64,000 nt of DNA from Sporichthya brevicatena (lineage in GTDB: Bacteria > Actinomycetota > Actinomycetes > Sporichthyales > Sporichthyaceae), in the NCBI RefSeq assembly GCF_039525035.1, contig NZ_BAAAHE010000044.1:46818-110817 (forward strand), in the 5' to 3' direction. Below the pieces are notes generated by a model that searched no databases, was not told the origin of the DNA, and worked only from the letters and a program-made list of their open reading frames with translations. Positions 8,936-23,400 of the stretch are shown here, one piece after another. A program made the position numbers and the translations under genes. Within the stretch, counting starts at the first letter, position 1, and each line of letters starts with the position of its first letter.

Positions 8936-9388
8936 TCAGCTCTCCTCGGTGGCCGGTGCCTCGGCGGCGGGCGCCTCGGCCGCGGGCGCCTCGGCGGCGG
9001 CCTCGGCCGGGGCCGACTCGGCCTTCTCGGCCTTCGCGCCGGCGTTCGCGTCCAGGCCGGTGGCGACGAACTCGTTGCCCGCCTGCTTGTCGACCTTCTC
9101 GGCGACCTTCAGCGTGCCCTCGGCGCCCGGCAGGCCCTTGAACTTCTGCCAGTCGCCGGTGATCTTGAACAGCGCGAGGACGGCCTCGGTGGGCTGCGCG
9201 CCGACCTTCAGCCAGTGCTGCGCACGCTCGGAGTCGATCTCGATGACCGAGGGCTCGTAGGTCGGGTGGTACTTCCCGATCTCCTCGATGGCGCGACCGT
9301 CCCGCTTGGTCCGGGAGTCCGCGACGACGACGCGGTAGTGCGGGGAGCGGATCTTGCCCATCCGCTTGAGCTTGATCTTGACGGCCAC
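8936..9388 (-). CDS. rpsP: 30S ribosomal protein S16 with Ala/Glu-rich tail
   Basis: 150 residues from the GTG of [11 protein letters not shown], chosen because AGGAGA lies about ten bases upstream and because S16 normally begins this way; an in-frame start eight codons earlier is less likely. The S16 core is residues 1-80 ([32 protein letters not shown]). Residues from about 110 onward are a low-complexity extension with repeats of APAAEA. Actinobacterial S16 often has such tails; the role is unknown. First gene of its operon. Confidence 0.96.
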   Translation of the reverse strand: MAVKIKLKRMGKIRSPHYRVVVADSRTKRDGRAIEEIGKYHPTYEPSVIEIDSERAQHWLKVGAQPTEAVLALFKITGDWQKFKGLPGAEGTLKVAEKVDKQAGNEFVATGLDANAGAKAEKAESAPAEAAAEAPAAEAPAAEAPATEES

Positions 9389-9427
9389 GAGCCTGGTCTC
9401 TCCTGAGGTCATCGAATGCAGCGGCCG

Positions 9428-9457
9428 ATTATGCCACCTGAGGCACGTTCGGCCGAA
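9428..9457 (-). promoter_or_regulatory. Candidate promoter of the rpsP operon
   Basis: On the minus strand TTCGGC (9452-9457) is separated by 18 bases from CATAAT (9428-9433), about 40 bases before the rpsP GTG. The -10-like element is clearly AT-rich for this genome; the -35 is weak. Confidence 0.4.
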
Positions 9458-9490
9458 TCGGGCGGTCCCCCGACCGGAATCGGGGTGGGG

Positions 9491-10567
9491 TCAGGCGATC
9501 ACACGGCCCCGGAGGACGATCCGGGAGGGGGCGGCGAGCGTGGCCAGGTCGGCCCGCGGGTCCGCGGCGAAGATCACCAGGTCGGCGGGGTCGCCCTCGG
9601 CCAGTCCGGGGCGCCCGAGGAACTCCCGGGCGCGCCAGGAGGCACCCCCGAGCACGTAGTCCAGCGGCAGCCCGGCCCGCGTGAGCGTGGCGATCTCGTC
9701 GACGATCCGGCCGTGGGCGATCACGCCGCCGGCGTCGGTCCCGACGAAGATCGGCACGCCCGCCTCGTAGGCGGCGGCGATCCGGGCGGGCGCGGTCTCC
9801 CACAGCCGGCGCATGTGGTCGGCGTAGGCCGGGAACTTCGCCTGCCCGGAGTCGGCGATGCCCGGGAAGTTCTCGACGACGTTGAGCAGCGTCGGGACCA
9901 GCGCCGTCCCGGCGGCGGCCATGCGCGCAGTGAGCTCGTCGTCGAGGCCGGTGCCGTGCTCGATGCAGTCGAAGCCGGCCTCCAGCGCCTCGGCGAGCGC
10001 CGCCCGACCGAACACGTGGGTGGTCGCGCGCGCCCCGGCGGCGTGGGCGGCAGCGACGGCGTCGGTCAGCGCCGCCACGGGCCAGAGCGGGGTGAGGTCG
10101 CCGGCGTCGCGGTCGATCCAGTCCCCCACGATCTTCACCCAGCCGTCGCCCCGCGTCGCCTGCTCGGCGACGGCGGCGGGCAGCTCGGGCGGCTCGACGT
10201 CGACGCTGACGTCCCGCATGTAGCGCTTGGGACGGGCGACATGGCGCCCGGCGCGGACGATCCGCGGCAAATCCTCGCGGTCGTCGATCCACCGCGTGTC
10301 CGCGGGCGTCCCGCAGTCGCGGGCGAGCAGGACGCCCGAGTCGCGGTCCCGGACCGCCTGGGCCTCGGTGGCCTCGCGGTCGGTCTCGCCGCTCGCGGCC
10401 AGGCCGATGTGGCAGTGCATGTCGACCAGGCCGGGCGTGATCCAGCCCGTCCCGATCGTGACCGCGTCCGGCACCGGTTCGTAGGTGACGACGCCGTCGA
10501 CGATCCAGAGGTCGACGTCGGTCTCGTCGGGCAGGCGGACGCCCCGGACGTGCAGCGCTTCACTCAC
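9491..10567 (-). CDS. Amidohydrolase-family metal-dependent hydrolase
   Basis: 358 residues from GTG (SEALHVRG). Features of the amidohydrolase TIM-barrel superfamily are GLVDMHCHIG (H51 and H53, metal ligands), a possible bridging Lys in GWVKIVGDW, ATTHVFG and CIEHGTG (further His ligands), and FVGTDAGG (catalytic Asp). The C-terminal small barrel ends with DPADLVIFAADPR and RIVLRGRVIA. The closest family feel is imidazolonepropionase-like or prolidase-like cyclic amidohydrolases; the substrate is unknown. It begins ten bases after ffh and is probably cotranscribed, although no functional link to SRP is obvious. Confidence 0.85.
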   Translation of the reverse strand: MSEALHVRGVRLPDETDVDLWIVDGVVTYEPVPDAVTIGTGWITPGLVDMHCHIGLAASGETDREATEAQAVRDRDSGVLLARDCGTPADTRWIDDREDLPRIVRAGRHVARPKRYMRDVSVDVEPPELPAAVAEQATRGDGWVKIVGDWIDRDAGDLTPLWPVAALTDAVAAAHAAGARATTHVFGRAALAEALEAGFDCIEHGTGLDDELTARMAAAGTALVPTLLNVVENFPGIADSGQAKFPAYADHMRRLWETAPARIAAAYEAGVPIFVGTDAGGVIAHGRIVDEIATLTRAGLPLDYVLGGASWRAREFLGRPGLAEGDPADLVIFAADPRADLATLAAPSRIVLRGRVIA

Positions 10568-10577
10568 GACCGCGCGC

Positions 10578-12152
<1,575 letters not shown>

Positions 12153-12203
12153 GAGAAACGGATCCTCTTCTGAGCTGGCTCGGGGCTCCCCCCAGCCTAT
12201 GTC

Positions 12204-12284
12204 CTGCGGGATGACGTCCCTGGTGGACGCGTGTCAGCCCGTCTGCGGGCTGACACCGGGGGCCTGCGGGACGTCATCCCGCAG
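12204..12284 (-). terminator. Nested double inverted repeat between glnD and ffh
   Basis: Outer arms 12204-12220 and 12268-12284 are perfect 17-base complements (ctgcgggatgacgtccc and its reverse complement). Inside them, 12231-12240 and 12247-12256 (gtgtcagccc / gggctgacac) form a second perfect 10-bp hairpin with a 6-base loop. It directly follows the glnD stop, so termination of the amtB1-glnK1-glnD operon is the simplest role. There is no U-run. Each outer arm is itself nearly self-complementary. Confidence 0.6.
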
Positions 12285-12287
12285 AGC

Positions 12288-14606
12288 TCAGTCGAGGGCG
12301 TCGAGGACGGACTTGCGGACGGCCTCGGCGCGGGCCTCGTCGAGGGCGCGGCCGGTCACCGGGTCGACGACGTAGAAGACGTCGACGGCCTCGGCACCCC
12401 AGGTGCTCACCTTCGCGGACCGGATGTCGACCTCGGCCGCGGACAGCGCGCGGCCGACGCGGTGGAGCAGACCGGGCCGGTCGTGGGCCCGGACCTCGAG
12501 CACGGTCGCGGTGTCGGAGGCGTCCGCCACGACGTGCACGCTCGGCGGCGGGACGGCGATGCCCGGCTTCTGCACCTGGGCCTGCTCCCGGCGGGCGAGC
12601 CGCGCGCTGACGTCGAGCGAGCCGTCGAGGGCGCGGACGATGTCGCCGCGCAGGACGGCGGCGTCCGGCGGCGCGCCGAAGTCGGGCTGCACGGTCCAGA
12701 CGGTCACCGCGGCGGAGTCGATGGTCTCCGTCACGGCCGACCGGACCCCGAGGCGGTGCACGCCGAAGACCCCGGCCACGGTGGCGAGCAGACCGAGCCG
12801 GTCCGGCGAGACCACGGTGACGATCGTCCCGGAGTCCCCGGACTCCGCTCCCCCGATGTGGACGTCGATCGCGCCGTCGCGGGCGAGCGCGCGCTGGTCG
12901 TCGGTCAGGGGCGAGGAGATCGGCACCGGCGTGCCGGACAGCGCCGCGCGGGCCCGCTCGACGAGGGTGTCGATCAGGTTGACGCGCCACGGCGTCCACG
13001 CGGCCTCGCCGGTCGCGAGCGCGTCGGCCTCGGTGAGCGCGTGCAACAGGTCGAGGTTCTCCACGGTCCCGACAGCGTTCGCGACCGCCTCGATCGTCTT
13101 CGGGTCGTCGAGGTCGCGCCGGGTGGCGACGTCCGGCAGCAGCAGGTGGTGCGTCACGAGCATGGCGAGCACCTCGACGTCCGCCTCGGAGAACCCGAGG
13201 CGGGGCGCCAGGTCGCGGACGATGGTCGCGCCGACGACGCTGTGGTCGCCGGGCCAGCCCTTGCCGATGTCGTGGAGCAGGCAGCCCACCAGCAGCAGGT
13301 CGGGTCGCGCGACCCGGCGGGTCAGCGCCGCGGCGTTGGCGGCGGCCTCGACCAGGTGCCGGTCGACGGTGAACCGGTGCACGGCGTTGCGCTGCGGGCG
13401 GCAGCTGACGCGCGCCCAGTCCGGGATCAACGTCGTCATCACGCCGGCGAGGTCGAGCGCCTCCCACACGGCGACCGCAGGGCGGCCGGCGCCGAGCAGG
13501 CGCACCAGTTCCTCCCGGGCCGCGTCCGGCCACGGCTCGGGTAGGCGCTTCGCCGACGCGGCCAGTCGGTCGACGGTGCCGGGCGAGAGCGGGATGCCCG
13601 CCTGCGCCGCCGCGGCGGCGGCGCGGAGCACCAGGATCGGGTCGCGCGCGGGATCGGCGTCCCGGGCGAGGACCGCCTCCCCCTCGGACTGGACGACACC
13701 GTCCGCGAGCGGCGTACGCGGCGCGGGTTTGCCCGCGGTGCCGCGGATCCGGAAGCGCCGGGTCCGCGTCTCCAGCACCTGGTCGACCCGGCGCCAGGTG
13801 ATGTCCGAGGCGTAGGCGATCGTGCGCCCGACCTCGGCGAGCGACCGCATCAGGGCGATCGCGTCGAGCAGGCCGAGCGCGCTCGCGACGTTCTCCTGCT
13901 CCTGCAGCACCAGTCGGTCGGTGCTCCGGCCGGTGACCGTGTGCAGGGCGTCGCGGACGTCGAGCAGCCGGTCGTGGGCGGGGCCGATGCGGGAGTGCGG
14001 CACGTCCGCCACCCACGAGGCCTGCACCGCGCGGAGCGTGACCAGGTCGCGCAGACCCCCGCGGCTCTCCTTCAGGTCGGGCTCGAGGAGGAACGCCAGT
14101 TCCCCGTTGCTCCGGTCGCGCTCCTGCGCGGACTCCCGCAGTTCGGGCAGGCGCTTGGTCGCGGCCGAGCGCCAGTCGGCGAGGACGGTGCTGCGCAGCT
14201 GCTCGGTCAGCCCGACGTCCCCGGCGACGTGCCGCATGTCGAGCATCCCGAGCAGCGCCTTGAGGTCCTCCCCCGCCACCGCGCGCGCCTCGGCGACCGT
14301 GCGGACGGAGTGGTCGAGCTTCACGCCGGCGTCCCAGATCGGGTACCAGACGGCGTCGGCGACCTCCGCCAGGCCGCGCTTGCGGGCGTGCAGGAGCAGG
14401 ACGTCCAGATCGCTGCCCGCGACCATCTCGCGCCGGCCGTAGCCGCCGATGGCGACAAGGGCGAGCCCGCTGTCGTCACCGCCGGAGGCGGCCCGGAGCA
14501 GCTCGATGAGCCAGCCGTCGGCGGCGTCGGAGAGCGCCGCCCGGCGGTCCGGCCCGAAGGGCATGTTCCGGGCCAGCAGCGCGGCCCGCTCCTGCGCGTA
14601 CGTCAC
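12288..14606 (-). CDS. glnD: [Protein-PII] nucleotidyltransferase/deuridylylase-type GlnD
   Basis: 772 residues from GTG. The nucleotidyltransferase motif is GGYGRRE at 54-60 with GSDLDVL at 64-70. The HD-type hydrolase motif HDIGKG is near 445-450, and two ACT domains fill the last ~180 residues (VTVVSPDRLGLLATVAGVFG and LEVRAHDRPGLLHRVGRAL). It modifies PII at a T-loop Tyr; in studied actinobacteria this is adenylylation rather than uridylylation, so the chemistry here is inferred. It starts 28 bases after glnK1 and ends the amtB1-glnK1-glnD operon. Confidence 0.95.
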   Translation of the reverse strand: MTYAQERAALLARNMPFGPDRRAALSDAADGWLIELLRAASGGDDSGLALVAIGGYGRREMVAGSDLDVLLLHARKRGLAEVADAVWYPIWDAGVKLDHSVRTVAEARAVAGEDLKALLGMLDMRHVAGDVGLTEQLRSTVLADWRSAATKRLPELRESAQERDRSNGELAFLLEPDLKESRGGLRDLVTLRAVQASWVADVPHSRIGPAHDRLLDVRDALHTVTGRSTDRLVLQEQENVASALGLLDAIALMRSLAEVGRTIAYASDITWRRVDQVLETRTRRFRIRGTAGKPAPRTPLADGVVQSEGEAVLARDADPARDPILVLRAAAAAAQAGIPLSPGTVDRLAASAKRLPEPWPDAAREELVRLLGAGRPAVAVWEALDLAGVMTTLIPDWARVSCRPQRNAVHRFTVDRHLVEAAANAAALTRRVARPDLLLVGCLLHDIGKGWPGDHSVVGATIVRDLAPRLGFSEADVEVLAMLVTHHLLLPDVATRRDLDDPKTIEAVANAVGTVENLDLLHALTEADALATGEAAWTPWRVNLIDTLVERARAALSGTPVPISSPLTDDQRALARDGAIDVHIGGAESGDSGTIVTVVSPDRLGLLATVAGVFGVHRLGVRSAVTETIDSAAVTVWTVQPDFGAPPDAAVLRGDIVRALDGSLDVSARLARREQAQVQKPGIAVPPPSVHVVADASDTATVLEVRAHDRPGLLHRVGRALSAAEVDIRSAKVSTWGAEAVDVFYVVDPVTGRALDEARAEAVRKSVLDALD

Positions 14607-14634
14607 GTGCGGTCGACCGGGGACACCACGCGGA

Positions 14635-16348
<1,714 letters not shown>

Positions 16349-16419
16349 CGTCGACCCTTCGCGTCCGCGGTCCTGCGCCGACCGTGGGGACACGGTCGGC
16401 GCGACGGTTTCGGGACGCG

Positions 16420-16488
16420 GTTTCGACCGCGTGACACGAGTGTTTCCGGATCATCACCAATGTTGCGTCCGTGTTACGTCTGTGTTGC
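16420..16488 (-). promoter_or_regulatory. GlnR box upstream of amtB1
   Basis: On the minus strand, GTGAT (16453-16457), GAAAC (16442-16446), GTCAC (16431-16435) and GAAAC (16420-16424) are each separated by exactly six bases, the GlnR consensus of alternating GTNAC and GAAAC half-sites. A further set out of phase by two bases, GCAAC, GTAAC and GCAAC at 16484, 16473 and 16462, also has the 11-base period. Nitrogen-limitation activation of the operon is inferred from known GlnR regulons. Confidence 0.75.
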
Positions 16489-16523
16489 GCACCTCTCTCG
16501 CCGATGCCGGTCAGGACGTGCGA

Positions 16524-16558
16524 AAGGGGCCCGATCCGCCGAGCGGATCGGGCCCCTT
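16524..16558 (-). terminator. Hairpin after glnK2
   Basis: Perfect 16-bp arms at 16524-16539 and 16543-16558 (aaggggcccgatccgc and its complement) with a 3-base loop, starting 20 bases after the glnK2 stop. It separates the amtB2-glnK2 unit from the amtB1 promoter region. No U-run follows. Confidence 0.7.
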
Positions 16559-16577
16559 CCATGCCGTGCCGATGCCC

Positions 16578-18277
<1,700 letters not shown>

Positions 18278-18354
18278 CTGGGTGGTGCCTCCCTTCCTGT
18301 ACCGCGGCGGGACCGCCACGGTCCGCGTCCTGGACGGAAGGGTTCCGAGAGCGC

Positions 18355-18392
18355 GTTTCGCCCGGGGGCAGCACGTGTTTCCCTCAGATCAC
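18355..18392 (-). promoter_or_regulatory. GlnR box upstream of amtB2
   Basis: On the minus strand GTGAT (18388-18392), GAAAC (18377-18381), a degenerate TGCCC (18366-18370) and GAAAC (18355-18359) follow each other with six-base spacers, the same register as the box before amtB1. GTAAC lies 14 bases further upstream at 18408-18412, exactly as far from the box as in the amtB1 region, so the two promoters look homologous. Confidence 0.65.
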
Positions 18393-18509
18393 CGATGGCG
18401 CACCGGTGTTACGTCTCGGTGAACTCGATCTACCCGATCGGGCGGATTCGGACGTCGGGCGCAAGACGCCGTCAACTCCCCCGACAGCGACCAAGATCAA
18501 CGAACGAGA

Positions 18510-18534
18510 GCCCCCGCCGGTTCCCGGCGGGGGC
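18510..18534 (-). terminator. Hairpin after ftsY
   Basis: Arms 18510-18520 and 18524-18534 (gcccccgccgg / ccggcgggggc) are perfect 11-bp complements with a 3-base loop, starting 18 bases after the ftsY stop. A strong GC hairpin with no clear U-run. Confidence 0.65.
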
Positions 18535-18551
18535 TTCGCGGACGGGTCGGG

Positions 18552-19739
18552 TCAGTCGGCGAGCAGCGCGTCGACGAACGCGGCGGGGTCGAACGGCGCC
18601 AGGTCGTCGGGCCCCTCACCGAGGCCGACGAGCTTGACCGGCACGCCGAGCTCGCGCTGGACGGCCACGACGATGCCGCCCTTGGCGGTCCCGTCGAGCT
18701 TGCTCAGCACGATGCCCGTGACGTCCACGACCTCGGCGAAGACGCGGGCCTGCATGAGCCCGTTCTGGCCGGTCGTGGCGTCGAGGACGAGCAGGACCTC
18801 GTGCACCGGGCTCTGCTTCTCGATGACGCGCTTGACCTTGCCGAGCTCGTCCATGAGGCCGGTCTTCGTGTGCAGGCGGCCGGCCGTGTCGATGAGGACG
18901 GCGTCGACGTCGTCACCGGCGGCCTGCTTGACCGCGTCGAACGCCACACTCGCGGGGTCCCCGCCCTCGGGGCCGCGAACCGTGCGGGCGCCGACGCGCT
19001 CGCCCCAGGTCTGCAGCTGGTCGGCCGCCGCGGCGCGGAAGGTGTCCGCCGCGCCGAGCAGCACGGAGCGGCCGTCGGCGACGAGCACACGCGCGAGCTT
19101 GCCGGTGGTCGTGGTCTTGCCGGTGCCGTTCACGCCCACGACGAGCGTGACCGAGGGCCGCTCGTCGGGCTGGCGGACCGCGTGCAGGCTGCGGTCGGTG
19201 TCGGCGCCGATGAGGTTGATCAGCTCGGTCCGGAGCAGGTTCCGGACCTCCTCGGGCGTGCGGGAGCCCTTCACCCGGACCTCGGTGCGCAGGCGCTCGA
19301 CGAGCTCCTGCGTCGGCCCGACGCCGAGGTCGGCGCCGAGGAGGGTCTCCTCGATCTCCTCCCACGTCTCCTCGTCGAGGGTGTCGCGGGACAGCAGCGT
19401 GAGCAGGCCCTTGCCCAGGCCGGACTGCGACCGGGCCAGCCGCGCGCGCAGGCGCGTCAGGCGGCCGGCGGTCGGCTCCGGGACCTCCAGCTCCGGCGCC
19501 TCGATCGGCTCCTCGACGGGAGCCTCGGCGGGCTGCTCGGGAGCCGCCACCGGTGGGGCCTGCGAGGTCGGTTCCGGCGCCTCGACGGTGTCCGGCGGCG
19601 CGGGGGTCGCGATCGTGCCGGGCGGCGGCACCTCGGGCTTGCGCGGCGGGGCCTGGCGCTTGAGCGCCGGGACCACCAGACCGGCGATGGCCGCACAGAC
19701 GAGCAGCACGACCACGGTCGTGACGATCAGGACTTCCAC
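18552..19739 (-). CDS. ftsY: SRP receptor FtsY
   Basis: About 395 residues. The GTG giving [14 protein letters not shown] is preferred over an ATG five codons earlier because it has GGGGTG upstream and matches the usual actinobacterial FtsY start. An N-terminal membrane anchor (residues 3-22) is followed by an acidic/proline linker and the NG domain: P-loop [26 protein letters not shown] and [10 protein letters not shown]. It docks SRP-ribosome complexes at the membrane and hydrolyses GTP together with Ffh (10.6-12.2 kb). Transcribed after smc and the HAD gene, with about 90 bases between. Confidence 0.96.
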   Translation of the reverse strand: MEVLIVTTVVVLLVCAAIAGLVVPALKRQAPPRKPEVPPPGTIATPAPPDTVEAPEPTSQAPPVAAPEQPAEAPVEEPIEAPELEVPEPTAGRLTRLRARLARSQSGLGKGLLTLLSRDTLDEETWEEIEETLLGADLGVGPTQELVERLRTEVRVKGSRTPEEVRNLLRTELINLIGADTDRSLHAVRQPDERPSVTLVVGVNGTGKTTTTGKLARVLVADGRSVLLGAADTFRAAAADQLQTWGERVGARTVRGPEGGDPASVAFDAVKQAAGDDVDAVLIDTAGRLHTKTGLMDELGKVKRVIEKQSPVHEVLLVLDATTGQNGLMQARVFAEVVDVTGIVLSKLDGTAKGGIVVAVQRELGVPVKLVGLGEGPDDLAPFDPAAFVDALLAD

Positions 19740-19826
19740 TTCACACCCCGGCATCGGCGGACGACGGCACTGGCGGCACCGCTCCGCGTAGTTTCTCCTG
19801 TCCGGCCGCTGTGCGGTGGAGCGGGT

Positions 19827-20417
19827 CTAACCCGCGGACCACTCCGCGACCACGGAGCGCAACCCCGCCACCGAGTCGAACACGTGCCCGGTCATGCCGA
19901 TCCGCTCCGCGCCCGCGACGAGCTCGGGACGTCGGCTGACGTACGCGCACTCCGGGACGGGCACGGCGAGGATCCCGGCGGCGATCTCGTACATCGCGGC
20001 GTCCGGCAGCGCGACCCCCGTCCGCGCGGAGTTCACGATCGTGTCGAAGGACTCGTCGAGCCCGAGCGCGACGAGTTCGCGCTCCAGCCGGTCGGTGGCG
20101 TTGACGACGAGCGCGACCGGGCGACCGGCCGCCCGGATCTCCTCGACCACCGCGAGGACCTCACGGTCGACCCGGCCCATCGGCTCGCTCCAGTCGAGCA
20201 CCGCCTGCACGGCCGCGTCGGAGGCGAGGCCCTCCGCGATCAGCGCACCGGCGACCGAGAACCGCCACTGGTCGTCGGAGATCTCCCCGAGCAGCGCCGG
20301 GCCGTACCGGTCGAGGTCGTAGGCGAGCTCGCTCAGCCGCGCCGGCGGTTCGTGCTCCCGGACCCGGAGCACGCCGTCGAGGTCGAACAGGTACGCCGCG
20401 GTGGGCTCCCCCGGCAT
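19827..20417 (-). CDS. HAD-like protein lacking several catalytic motifs
   Basis: 196 residues. The N-terminal motif I FDLDGVL (D12, D14) and motif II-like LVVNATDRLERELVALGL identify the haloacid dehalogenase fold. The motif III Lys normally found in G-x-x-KPDP is missing (SARTGVALPDAAMY), and the acidic pair of motif IV is replaced by CAYVSRRPEL. Phosphatase activity is therefore doubtful; a binding or pseudo-enzyme role is possible. Its ATG overlaps the smc stop by one base (TGATG), so it is coupled to smc, yet nothing known links the family to chromosome segregation. Confidence 0.7.
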   Translation of the reverse strand: MPGEPTAAYLFDLDGVLRVREHEPPARLSELAYDLDRYGPALLGEISDDQWRFSVAGALIAEGLASDAAVQAVLDWSEPMGRVDREVLAVVEEIRAAGRPVALVVNATDRLERELVALGLDESFDTIVNSARTGVALPDAAMYEIAAGILAVPVPECAYVSRRPELVAGAERIGMTGHVFDSVAGLRSVVAEWSAG

Positions 20418-23400
20418 CAGGCGGGCTGCTCCTCGCGCAGCCGCTGACTGATCACCGTCGTCACGCCGTCGCCCCGCATGGAGACGCCGTACAGCGCGTC
20501 GGCGACCTCCATCGTCCGCTTCTGGTGGGTGATGACGATCAGCTGACTGTTGTCGCGCAGCTCCTCCATGATCTGGATGAGTCGCCCGAGGTTGGTGTCG
20601 TCGAGCGCGGCCTCGACCTCGTCGAGCACGTAGAACGGGCTCGGGCGGGCCTTGAAGATCGACACCAGCAGCGCCACGGCGACCAGCGACCGCTCACCGC
20701 CGGAGAGCAGCGAGAGGCGCTTGACCTTCTTGCCGGGCGGCCGGGCCTCGACCTCGACGCCGGTCGTGAGCATGTCGTCGGGGTCGGTGAGCAGCAGCCG
20801 GCCCTCCCCGCCCGGGAACAGGCGGGAGAAGACGCCCTCGAACTCGCGGGCGACGTCCGCGTAGGCCTCGGCGAAGACCTGCTGGACGCGGTCGTCGACC
20901 TCCTTGATCACCGTGAGGAGGTCGCGGCGGCTGTTCTTGAGGTCCTCGAGCTGCTCGGAGAGGAACTGGTGGCGCTCCTCGAGCGCGGCGAACTCCTCCA
21001 GCGCGAGCGGATTGACCTTGCCGAGCAGCGCCAGCGCACGCTCGGCGGCGCGCAGCCGCTTCTCCTGCTCCTCGCGGACGTACGGGATCGTCTGCAGCGG
21101 GGTGTTCTCGTCCATCGGCGGGAGCTGACCGTCGGGGCCCGGCTCCGGGAACACCGGGACGGACTGGTCCGGCCCGTACTCGGCCACGAGGATGTCGGGC
21201 GCGACGCCCAGCTCCTCCAGCGCGCGGTTCTCCAGCGCCTCGATGCGCATGCGGTGCTCGGCCCGGGCGACCTCGTCGCGGTGCACGGAGTCGGTCAGGC
21301 GCTCCAGCTCGGTCGCGAGCTCGCGGATCGACCCGCGCTGCGCGGCGAGTGCGGTCTCGGCGGCGGTGCGACGGCGGTCCGCGGCGTCCCGCTCGGCGCC
21401 GGCCGCGGCCAGCGAGGTCTCCAGCATCGCCAGGCTGTGCTCGGCGGCGATCATGACGGCGCGGGCGACGCGGGCCCCGCGCTCCCGCTCGATGCGCCGG
21501 CGCTCCGCGCGTTCCCGCGCCGCACGGGCCTGCTGGGCCGCGCGGGTCAGCGAGTCGGCCCGGCCGGACAGGGCGCGCTGACGCTCCTCGCCGGTCCGGA
21601 GCGCCAGGCGGGCATCCATCTCGGCCTGGCGGGCCGCGGTACAGGCCTCGGCGAGCCGCTCGCGCTCGGTCGGGTCGTCGTCGTCCTCCTCGGGCTCCCG
21701 CTCGGCCTCGGCCAGGCGGGCCTCGAGCTCGGCGAGACCGGCCAGGTCGGCGTCGCGGGACTCCTCGGCCTTGCGGATCGAGGTGGCGAGGCGCTCGGCC
21801 TCGGCCTCGGCACTGCGCACGGCGGCGCCGAGCTGCCCGAGCTGCTCGGCCACGGCCGCCATGCTCGCGTCGGACTCGTGCAGGCGGGCCAGCGCGGCCT
21901 GCTCGGCCGCGGCGGCGGACTGCTTCGCCTCCCGCGCGGCCGCCAGGTCGGCGCCGAGCTGCGTGGCGGTGCGGTCCAGTTCCTCGATCTGCTGCGCCAG
22001 CCCGTCGACGGCGGCCTGGATCTCCAGCAGGCTCGGCGCGCTCGCGGAGCCACCGCGGGCGCGGTCGGCCCCGAGGGTGTCACCGGAACGCGTGACGGCG
22101 CGCAGGCGCGGGTGGGCCGCGACCAGGGCGCGGGCGTCGTCGAGGGTCTCGACGGCCACGCAGGTCCCGACCATCCCGGCCAGGGCGCCCGCGAGGGCCT
22201 CGGGGGCGCGGATCACGTCGAGGACGAAGCGCGCACCCGCCGGCAGGGCGGGCCGCTCGAGCGAGGCGACCGGCGCTCCCCCGACGACGAAGTCGGCCTG
22301 GCCGCCGTCGGCCTCCTTCAGGTACTGCAGCGCCGCGACCGCGGCGTCGACCGACTCGACGGCGACGGCGTCGGCGACGCCCGCCAGCGCGGCGGCGACG
22401 GCGGTCTCGTACCCGGTCTCGACCGTCAGCAGGGCGGCCACCGAGCCGAGGACGCCGGGCAGGGCGTCCGCGCCGAGGACGACTGCGGCACCGTCGCGGC
22501 GGGCCAGGCCCAGTTCCAGGGTCTCCTTGCGGGCGACCAGGCCGGTCCGCTCCCGCTCGACCTCGCGCTCGCGCGCCTGGAGCGCGGTGACCTGCTCCTC
22601 GGCGGCGGCCAGCGCGGCCGCGGCCGCCTCGTAAGCCTCGTCGAGCCCGACCTCGCCCTCGTCGAGCCCGGCCGCGGCCTGCTCCAGCGCGGTCAGCTCA
22701 CCGCGGGCCGTCTCGGCGCGCACCCGGGCGCCCTCGAGCGCCTCGGCGAGCCGGCCCAGCTCGGCCTCCGCGGCGCTCGCGCGGCTGCGGATCGCGTTGA
22801 CCTTGCCCTGCAGGCGGGCCAGGCCCTCGCGGCGGTCGGCGGCGGCGCGCACGACGGCGGCGAGCCGCTTCTCCTCGGTGGCGAGCGCCTGCTCGTGCTC
22901 CTGCCGGGTCGCCACGGCCTGCGCGAGGGTCTGCCGCGCGGCCTCGACGTGGTCCCGGAGCTCGGCCTCCTGCGCCCGGACCTGCGCGGCCTCGCGCTCG
23001 AGGTCCTCGGGGTCGCGGCCGCCGCGGGCCTCCTCGGGTTCGGCGGCGAGGTGCCGGGCCCGCTCGGCGGCGAGGCCGGCGGTGCCGCGCAGCCGCTCGC
23101 GGAGCGCGGAGAGGCGGTACCAGGTCTCCTGGGCGCGGGTGAACGCCGGCGCGGCCTCGGCGAGCGCCGCCTCCAGCCGGGTCTCCTCGGCGCGGCCGGT
23201 GGTCAGAGCCTCCTCGACCTCGGCCTGGCGCGCGCGCAGCGCGGTCTCGTCCGCGACCTCGGCCTCCAGCGAGCTGCGGAGCGTGATCAGGTCGTCGGCG
23301 AGCAGCCGCAGCCGGGCGTCACGCAGGTCGGCCTGGACGACCGCGGCCCGGCGCGCGACCTCGGCCTGCTTGCCCAGCGGCTTGAGCTGGCGGCGCAGCT

